NCBI RefSeq assembly: GCF_036324505.1
Contig: NC_086370.1
Location: forward strand, 24,160,065 to 24,224,064
From: Eleginops maclovinus
Lineage: Eukaryota; Chordata; Actinopteri; Perciformes; Eleginopidae
Direction of reading: 5' to 3'
DNA length: 64,000 bases
The notes beneath the pieces are model-generated. The model was not told where the DNA came from. It did not search any database and worked only from the letters and a program-made list of their open reading frames with translations. A program made the position numbers and the translations under genes. Shown here piece after piece: positions 50,401-59,400 of the stretch (within the stretch, counting starts at the first letter, position 1; every line of letters starts with the position of its first letter).

Positions 50401-53400
50401 TAACATGTTTTGGTCCTAAATTGTTTCAAAATATCAGTCATTTCTGAAAATAAATGACAAAAGTAAAAAGCATTTTGAAAAATAGGTCTTTATTTGTATT
50501 TCTGTACAGAGGTATCGACATCGGTGAGTGTCGGTGTCGGGCCTCACTGTCATAGATGAATGTTTTCTAAACATGCCAACGTTCTGACTTCTCAGAATAA
50601 AAAAAAAAAGGTTCTCAAAATTACGACTTTTGCTAAATCTAAAATATTTACTGTTTCCCTAAAAATCTCAAATGTTGCTTTTTTTCATTTTTTTCCCAAA
50701 AACTGAGACCCTAACCAGGCTCAGACGATCCCGTTCCTCTCGCAGCTCCTCATTCATCAGCTGAAGTCTCAATCAAAGCCTAATGTGACGTCATGTTCCC
50801 TGCAGGTCAAAGTGAAAGAGGAGAACCTAGATGAGGAGGATCAGAAGAAAAAGGAGGTGGAGCAGAAGAAGGAGGAAGTGGAGGAGCAGAAGGAGGAAGA
50901 GGAGGGAAAGCAGGATCTGAAGAAGGAAGAGGCGGTGATGAAGAGCGAGGCGGGGCAGGAGGGAGGAGCAGTGACTGGCCGGTTGGTGACCACCATCAAC
51001 GGCGAGCAGAAGCTGCTCACCTTTGGGCCCGAAGACATGATCAGCACCGCCACCATGCTGGACGGAGACAAGGTGAGGGGGGGGGGGGGACACCTTTACA
51101 ACAAAGGTGTTAAACTAGCGAACGCTAGGTATTTCGTTATTTAGTTTTAACAGTGTGTGGGTCTGTGTTTACAGGGTGTGTGGGTCTGTGTTTACAGGGT
51201 GTGTGGGTCTGTGTTTACAGGGTGTGTGGGTCTGTGTTTACAGGGTGTGTGGGTCTGTGTTTACAGGGTGTGTGGGTCTGTGTTTACAGGGTGTGTGGGT
51301 CTGTGTTTACAGAGTGTGTGGGTCTGTGTTTACAGGGTGTGTGGGTCTGTGTTTACAGAGTGTGTGTTTACAGGGTGTGTGGGTCTGTGTTTACAGAGTG
51401 TGTGTTTACAGGGTGTGTGGGTCTGTGTTTACAGGGTGTGTGGGTCTGTGTTTACAGGGTGTGTGGGTCTGTGTTTACAGGGTGTGTAGGTCTGTGTTTA
51501 CAGAGTGTGTAGGTCTGTGTTTACAGAGTGTGTAGGTCTGTGTTTACAGAGTGTGTAGGTCTGTGTTTACAGAGTGTGTGGGTCTGTGTTTACAGGGTGT
51601 GTGGGTCTGTGTTTACAGAGTGTGTGGGTCTGTGTTTACAGAGTGTGTGGGTCTGTGTTTACAGAGTGTGTGGGTCTGTGTTTACAGGGTGTGTGGGTCT
51701 GTGTTTACAGGGTGTGTGGGTCTGTGTTTACAGAGTGTGTGGGTCTGTGTTTACAGGGTGTGTGGGTCTGTGTTTACAGAGTGTGTAGGTCTGTGTTTAC
51801 AGAGTGTGTGGGTCTGTGTTTACAGAGTGTGTAGGTCTGTGTTTACAGGGTGTGTGGGTCTGTGTTTACAGGGTGTGTAGGTCTGTGTTTACAGGGTGTG
51901 TGGGTCTGTGTTTACAGAGTGTGTGGGTCTGTGTTTACAGTGTGTAGGTCTGTGTTTACAGAGTGTGTGGGTCTGTGTTTACAGGGTGTGTGGGTCTGTG
52001 TTTACAGGGTGTGTGTTTACAGAGTGTGTAGGTCTGTGTTTACAGAGTGTGTGGGTCTGTGTTTACAGAGTGTGTGGGTCTGTGTTTACAGGGTGTGTGG
52101 GTCTGTGTTTACAGGGTGTGTGGGTCTGTGTTTACAGGGTGTGTAGGTCTGTGTTTACAGAGTGTGTAGGTCTGTGTTTACAGAGTGTGTAGGTCTGTGT
52201 TTACAGGGTGTGTGGGTCTGTGTTTACAGGGTGTGTGGGTCTGTGTTTACAGAGTGTGTAGGTCTGTGTTTACAGGGTGTGTGGGTCTGTGTTTACAGAG
52301 TGTGTGGGTCTGTGTTTACAGGGTGTGTGGGTCTGTGTTTACAGGGTGTGTGGGTCTGTGTTTACAGGGTGTGTGGGTCTGTGTTTACAGGGTGTGTGGG
52401 TCTGTGTTTACAGGGTGTGTGGGTCTGTGTTTACAGAGTGTGTGGGTCTGTGTTTACAGAGTGTGTGGGTCTGTGTTTACAGAGTGTGTTCCTGGGGTTG
52501 TTGACGTGTTTGTTTCTCTGATCTCTGAAGGTGCGTTTCAACATCGCCACCCACCAGGAGACCAAAGAGGAGCAAGCGATGTACGTGGAGATCCTGCCCG
52601 ACTCGTTCGAGGAATCCACGGAGCAGCGGAGACACGTGGGTCCCTCCAATGTTATTTATATGGATGGATACAGTGGGTAAAATAGGTATCGGACACGTCA
52701 CAGTTTCTTTCAGTAAATATATTTCTAAAGGTGCTGTTGACATGAAATGCTCATCAGATGTCGGTAACAACCCATGCAGTCCACACAAGCACAGAAATCA
52801 GACCATAGATTTCCATAAATGAAGTTATGTGTATTCAAATGGAATGACACAGGGAAAAAGTATTGAACACATGAAGAAAGGGAGGTGCAAAAAGGCATGG
52901 AAAGCCAAGACACCAGCTGAAGTCTATCAGTGAGTAGAGAGCAGTCCTGCCCCTCCTCAGTGCAAATGAATATCAGCTGGTTCCGTCCCAACTGATGGCC
53001 TATAAAAAGGTCTCTCATTACCGAGGTGTCACACAAGAAAGATCTCATGATGGGTAAAAGCAAAGAGTTCTCTCAAGACCTTCACAACCTTACTGTTGCA
53101 AAACAAACTGATGGCGTTACCGAAGGATTTCTGAACTCCTGAATGTTCCAGCACTGTTGGGGCCTTAATCCGGAAGTGGAAAGAACATCCTCCCACCACA
53201 AACCAGCCACGACCAGGTGCTCCTCGCAAGATTTCTGACAGAGGAGTGAAAATAATTATCAGAAGAGTTGTCCAAGAGCCAAGGACCGCTTGTGGAGACC
53301 TTCAGAAAGACCTGGAATCAGCAGGTCCAAGTGTTTCAAAGAAACAATGAGTACTGCACTCAGCCGCCACGGCCTGTACGCACGCGCACCACGCAAGACT

Positions 53401-56400
53401 CCATCGCTGAAGAAGAAGCATGCTGAAGCTCGGTTAAAGTTTGCTGCTCAACATTTAGACAAGCCTGTGAAGTACTGGGAGAATATCGTCTGCTCAGGTG
53501 AGTCCAAAATGGAACTCTTTGGATGCCATAACACACAGCATGTGTGGAGGTCAGATGGCACTGCACATCCCCCCAGAAACACCACACAGGGAAGTTTGGA
53601 GGGGGGAGCATCAGGGTGTGGGACTGTTCTTCAGCAAACGGCACTGGCAAACTTTATATACTTGAAGGAAGGATGACTGGAGAAATGTAAAGAGACATTC
53701 TTGGTAAAAATGTGCTGCCATCTACCAGGATGAGGAAGATGAAACGAGGGCGGACATTTCAGAGAAAGAAAATGAAGCTGCTAGAATGGCCCAGCCAATC
53801 ACCTGACTTGAGTCCAACAGAACATCTATGGAAAGAACTACAGAGTTCATAGAAGAGGCCCACGGAACCTCCAAGACCTGAAGACAGTTTGGAAGAATGG
53901 ACCAAAATCACACCTGAGCGTGAGACTGGTTTCTCCATACAGGAGGCGTCTTGGAGCTGTCATTACCAACAGAGGCTTTTGTACCAAGGATTAAATACAT
54001 GTCAGTAAGCGTGTTCAGTACTTTTCCCCTGTGTCATTCCATTTCAATACACATCACTTCATCTATGGACAGCTATGGTTTGATTTCTTTGCGTGTGTGG
54101 ATTGCATGGGTTGTTACCGACAGCTGATGAAAATGTCATGTCAACAGCACCTTTAGAGATATACACTGCCTGGCCAAAAAAAAGGTCCCCCTCTAGTACC
54201 CGTTGGACCGCTTTCAGCTTTGATCACGGCACACATTCTCTGTGGCATCGTTTCCACGAGCTTCTGCAACGTCTCAACATTTATTTCTGTCCTGCATTAA
54301 TGTTTGATCTTGTGTTGATGACGGGAGATTCGGACCACTGATCAAAGTCTTCTCCAGCACATCCCAAAGATTCTCCATCAGGTTCAGGTCTGGACTCTGG
54401 GGGGGCCATTCCATGTGTGAAATGATGTCTCATGCTCCCTGAACCACTCTCTCACAGTCTGAGCCGATGGATCCTGGCATTGTCCTCTTGGAACATGCCC
54501 GCTCCATCAGGGGAGAAGAAACCCACTGATGGAATAACCTGTCCTTCAGGATATTCAGGGAGCCCCAACTGCAGCAGCCCCAGATCATAGCCCTGCCCCC
54601 ACAGGCTGGGGACCTGTTTTTCTGACCGGGCAGTGTACTTACTAAGAAAAATGGTGACTTGTTCAATACTTATTTTACCCGCGATGGATGGATGGATGGA
54701 TGGATGGATGGATGGATGGATGGATGGATGGATGGATGGGTGGGTGGGTGGGTGGGTGGAAATAAGTTTTAGATCCCCTACTGACTTTGAACTTTGTAAG
54801 TTTACCTACTTACAAAGTTCAAAGTCTGTAATTTTTATGGTAGGTTTATTTGAACAGTGAGAGACAGAATATCAACAAAAACATCCAGAAATTTACACTA
54901 AAAAGATGAACATTGATTTGCGTTTAATTGGGGGAAATAAGTATCTGATCCCCCTGCAACCAACAAGGATTCTGGCTCCCAGGGACCGGTTAAAGAAATC
55001 CTCTGGCTTTAAGAAAGTACTCCTGATGTCACCTGGATAAAAGACACCTATCCACAGTCAATACATCAGATTACAACCTCTCCACCGAGGACCAGAGACA
55101 GGTCTTGCCCTCGGTGGAATTAATGTCTAAGGACATCAGGGACACAGGTAACACCGCTGCACAGGTGAAGGTAACGGGCTGCTGGTATCCTTCAAAGATG
55201 ACCGACTGTTGATGATGTCACATTCCCTTTACTCATGGAGTCCCAGTTGAGACATTAACCCCCCCTCTGTCTGCAGGGCCTCGTCATCGAGCTCTCTCCG
55301 GCCACCGGCCTCATCAAGTGCTCCCAGAATCCTCAGCTGTACTTCCACATGTGTGAGGTGATCGAGAAGAAGAGGCTGGAGCTCAACGAGAAGGTGGAGT
55401 TCAGCGTGGTCCCAGTAAGTCCGCCTCCTTTATTTAATAATGATCTTCTTATCGCTCGCTCTGAAGCTGGACCCTGGTTCTGTTTCTCTCAAACGTGTTA
55501 AACCAGGTCTGTGTCTGTGTTCCTAAAGCATGAGACAGCAGAGGGGGGGAACCAGGCCATCCGGATCAAGCGCTTCACAGAGAGCGTTTTCCTCCCGGCC
55601 CGGAAACTGTGCGCCGCCGGCATAGCCAAGGGGAAGGTGAGCAGGGTTCATACTGAATACACCACAAACTCTTCTGGTGGTTCATCCTTCCTCAAGTCTT
55701 TCTGGACCTTTGCAAAACTCTACCATAGCACAGACGGAGATCTACAAGTTATTTGTATGAACTTTTCCACTCTTAAGATAAAAGCTGCTCTCTTTGATAT
55801 TTGTACAACATCAACCTGGTGATTTCTTTTATAATTATCTGTTGGCCGTGTTTCTCACCTGTCGGATGTTCTGTAGATGACCATCAAGCTGGCCAAAGCT
55901 TCAGAAGCCACTGAGTGAGTACTGGCATGTCTGTTATATTGGAACCATACGCCCCTTAAATATACCAGACACACACGTCAGTCTTTAACTGACCTCCAAT
56001 ATTTCAGGAAAGACCAACCAGAGACAGACAAGATGAAGGCGGTGGTGAAAAACCTCCGAACGCAGGACAGCAAGACCAGGAAGGAGTACGGTGCCTCGCG
56101 GCGAAGATACGGCAGGAGCAGGAGTAAAAGCAGGAGTCCAAGTAGGAGTCGGGCTAGGAGCAGGAGTCCCGGTAAGAGTCGGGCCAGGAGTCCGGGTAGG
56201 AATAGTGCTAGGAGCAGGAGTAAAAGCAGGAGCAGGAGTCCCGGTAGGAGTCGGGCCAGAAGCAGGAGTCCAGTGAAGAGTAGGGCTAAGAGTAAAAGTA
56301 AGAGTCCGCCCAGGGACCAGTTCGGACGACTCATCAAAAAGAGACGCAGCACCAGCGCCGAACGTAGAGGCAGCCGGTTGAGGAGAAGCGGGAGCCGGGA

Positions 56401-59400
56401 AAGATCCAGCCGGCGGTCCAAGAGCTCCAGCAGGAGTCGCAGCCGGAGCCGGGAGAGGGTCAAGGAGGTGAAGAAGAGGAGCATCATCAGTAGAGATGAA
56501 GCTCTGAAGAGGAGGAGAGAGCCGAGTCCTCCCCCCCGACGAGGAGGAGTGGTGGACGATGAGCTGGCGAGGAAGAAGCGAGAGCTGGAGGAGCTGAATG
56601 ACATGATCGCCTACAAGAAGTCTCTGGTGGACCTGGACCCCGGACAGAGGACCTGTATAGACTACGACCACGGCAGGATCTCCGTCCCGCTCACAGAGTA
56701 CAAACCGGTCCGGTCCATTCTGAAAAGACGATCAGAGGGGCCCGATTACCCACAGCGTCTTCCTCACCCATACGACGATCTGAAGTGTGACCGGCCGTAC
56801 TGCGCTTACCCCGACCGGCAGTACCCGGATCGCTACGGGGAACCCTACACTGCGGGGTCATACCCCGACCGCCCATACGCTGAGCGTCCCTACATTGACC
56901 CCCATCGAGTCTATGGCGAACCGGCCTATGCTGGCCCTTCGTCTGCCGGCCAACGCTACACCGACCGCTACGATGTTTACGACGAGCCCCATGGAGACCG
57001 CTACTATGACCCGGCCTACGCAGAGCGGCGGTACGAGGATCCATACCGGAGCCAGTCTTCAGAACGCCCAGATCCCTCACCTGGTTCTCAGTCTGGACAC
57101 CTCCCGGCTGCCTCCACCCAGCCTCCCTTGACGCAAACCCCTGCCACTTCCTCTTCCCAACACTCTTTCAGACCTCCTTCCCCCTCAGATTCGCCCCCCA
57201 GAAGCCCCTCCCCAAAACAATGTCTGGCACCCCACGCAGCGAAGCAGCCTCTGGACAGATTCCTCGACATGCTCAATAAGAAGGTGGATGTTGTGAAGCA
57301 AAAAGAACCGGTTCCTTTGATGGATGACCTTCTGCCTCATGAGAGGGCGCTTCAGGACGGCAGAGGCTTCTCTCGGATCGTGGGAATGGTGCAAGAGCAA
57401 ACCGGCAGCAGTCTCGTTCGGGATCAGAAAAAGACAAGCCCAAAACGCTCCTCAGTAGAGAGAACAAATCAGGAACTGAAGAACGCTGCAGAACCCTACG
57501 ACAAGATCCAGAGTCTGCTGCGTACAATCGGCTTGAAGCTGAGCACTGGTGACATGTCCAAACTGGCCAGCCGAGCCCAGGAGAAGATCTACAGCCCCAA
57601 GTCCTTATCCACAGAAAGAGAGACGCTGTCGTCCCCGAGGGAGGAACAGCAGCCAAGTAGAACAGGTTCCGTTGAATCAGATCACATCCACTCCCCCTCA
57701 CCAGCCAGGTCCTCCAGTCTGGAGCCTCGCAGCCAATCCAGAGCCGTCTCTGAGTATGAAGGGTTCCTGGACCAGAAAGAGCTGGAGGCTCTTCAGAAGG
57801 CCCAGCAGCTGCAGAGTCTTACCCAGACCATGAGGAAAAACAACTCCCCCACTCCCCCTCCTGGGCCTCCGCCAACCCACTTCCAACGCCCCCCCGTACC
57901 GGTCAACTGGCCCCTTGGGATCACGACCCATATTCCCCCTGAACAGACCTCCACCCCCCGCAGCATGGGGACTCCATCTCCTCCTGCAGCTTGCATCCAG
58001 ACATTCGGGCTTACCCCTGGACCTCCTCCACGGCATCCCTCACATCCTCCTCCAGGACTGCCTCCTGGACCTCCACCACGGCGCCTTCCCGGACAACCTC
58101 CGTTGGCTCCACCCCCTTGCACTCCAGTCTTTCCCTTTATGGGCCAGCCTCCCTCAGATCCCCCCCTTGTCTCCCCTGGTTCTGTGCCGTCTTCCCACGC
58201 CGCTGTAGATTCAGTACCAACGTCCAGTCCTGCCGACACTCACCAGTCCACCATCTCTACGACGGTGGCCCGGTGCCTGAAGGTCATAGAGACGGTTAAG
58301 TCTCTGGCCGTGCAACAGCCCGCCAAGCCGGTCAAATCTGTGCAGTTCAGTTTACCGAGCGTCTCCCCTTCTCCGTCCAGCTCTCAGACCTCCACAGACG
58401 ACGATATAAAGAACAAGCAGAAGGAGAAGGTATGGATTCTACTGTAGTTAAGGAAGAGTACCGGTGCAGTGTTCTGTTAGGAAGTAATGGTCAAAGTGAT
58501 GGATGGGAAATCCTGTATTTATTATTTAGCCCCAAAATGTACATTTATATTGTTCTGTCAAAGGTTTAGTGCTGTGGGCAGACTGAGTCTGTCTCAGAAC
58601 TGGAAGTGTTGGCCAGGATATCTGAAGGTTAGCTACGTTAGCGAGCTAGCTCACAGCAGATCTGCAGTGACATCAGAAGGAGTCATGTGATCACTTTGTT
58701 AGAATAAGACCAGAAAACATTTCAGGAGAACAACAACAGAGACAGAGACAGCTTTATGACCCTGAACGTCCCCCAGTGCTCCGGTCCCAGCTGTGTGCAT
58801 CTCTCTTTAGTGTCCCCTGGTCTCCAGCTGTGTGCGTCTCTCTTTAGTGTCCCCTGGTCTCCAGCTGTGTGCGTCTCTCTTTAGTGTCCCCTGGTCTCCA
58901 GCTGTGTGCGTCTCTCTTTAGTGTCCCCTGGTCTCCAGCTGTGTGCGTCTCTCTTTAGTGTCCCCTGGTCTCCAGCTGTGTGCGTCTCTCTTTAGTGTCC
59001 CCTGGTCTCCTGCTGTGTGCGTCTCTCTTTAGTGTCCCCTGGTCTCCAGCTGTGTGCGTCTCTCTTTAGTGTCCCCTGGTCTCCAGCTGTGTGCGTCTCT
59101 CTTTAGTGTCCCCTGGTCTCCTGCTGTGTGCGTCTCTCTTTAGTGTCCCCTGGTCTCCAGCTGTGTGCGTCTCTCTGTAGTGTCCCCTGGTCCCCAGCTG
59201 TGTGTGTCTCTCTGTAGTGTCCCCTGGTCTCCTGCTATGTGCGTCTCTCTTTAGTGTCCCCTAGGTCTCCAGCTGTGTGCGTCTCTCTTTAGTGTCCCCT
59301 GGTCTCCAGCTGTGTGCGTCTCTCTTTAGTGTCCCCTGGTCTCCAGCTGTGTGCGTCTCTCTTTAGTGTCCCCTGGTCTGCAGCTGTGTGCGTCTCTTTA

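Noticed and set aside
51150..52685. Cys/Val/Gly-rich repeat frames in three phases
   Set aside because: 23-bp unit is not a multiple of three and is open in three frames; intron between exons 51072 and 52531.
53290..53676. 128-codon frame as an independent host gene
   Set aside because: It is part of the decayed Tc1-like transposase between the inverted repeats.
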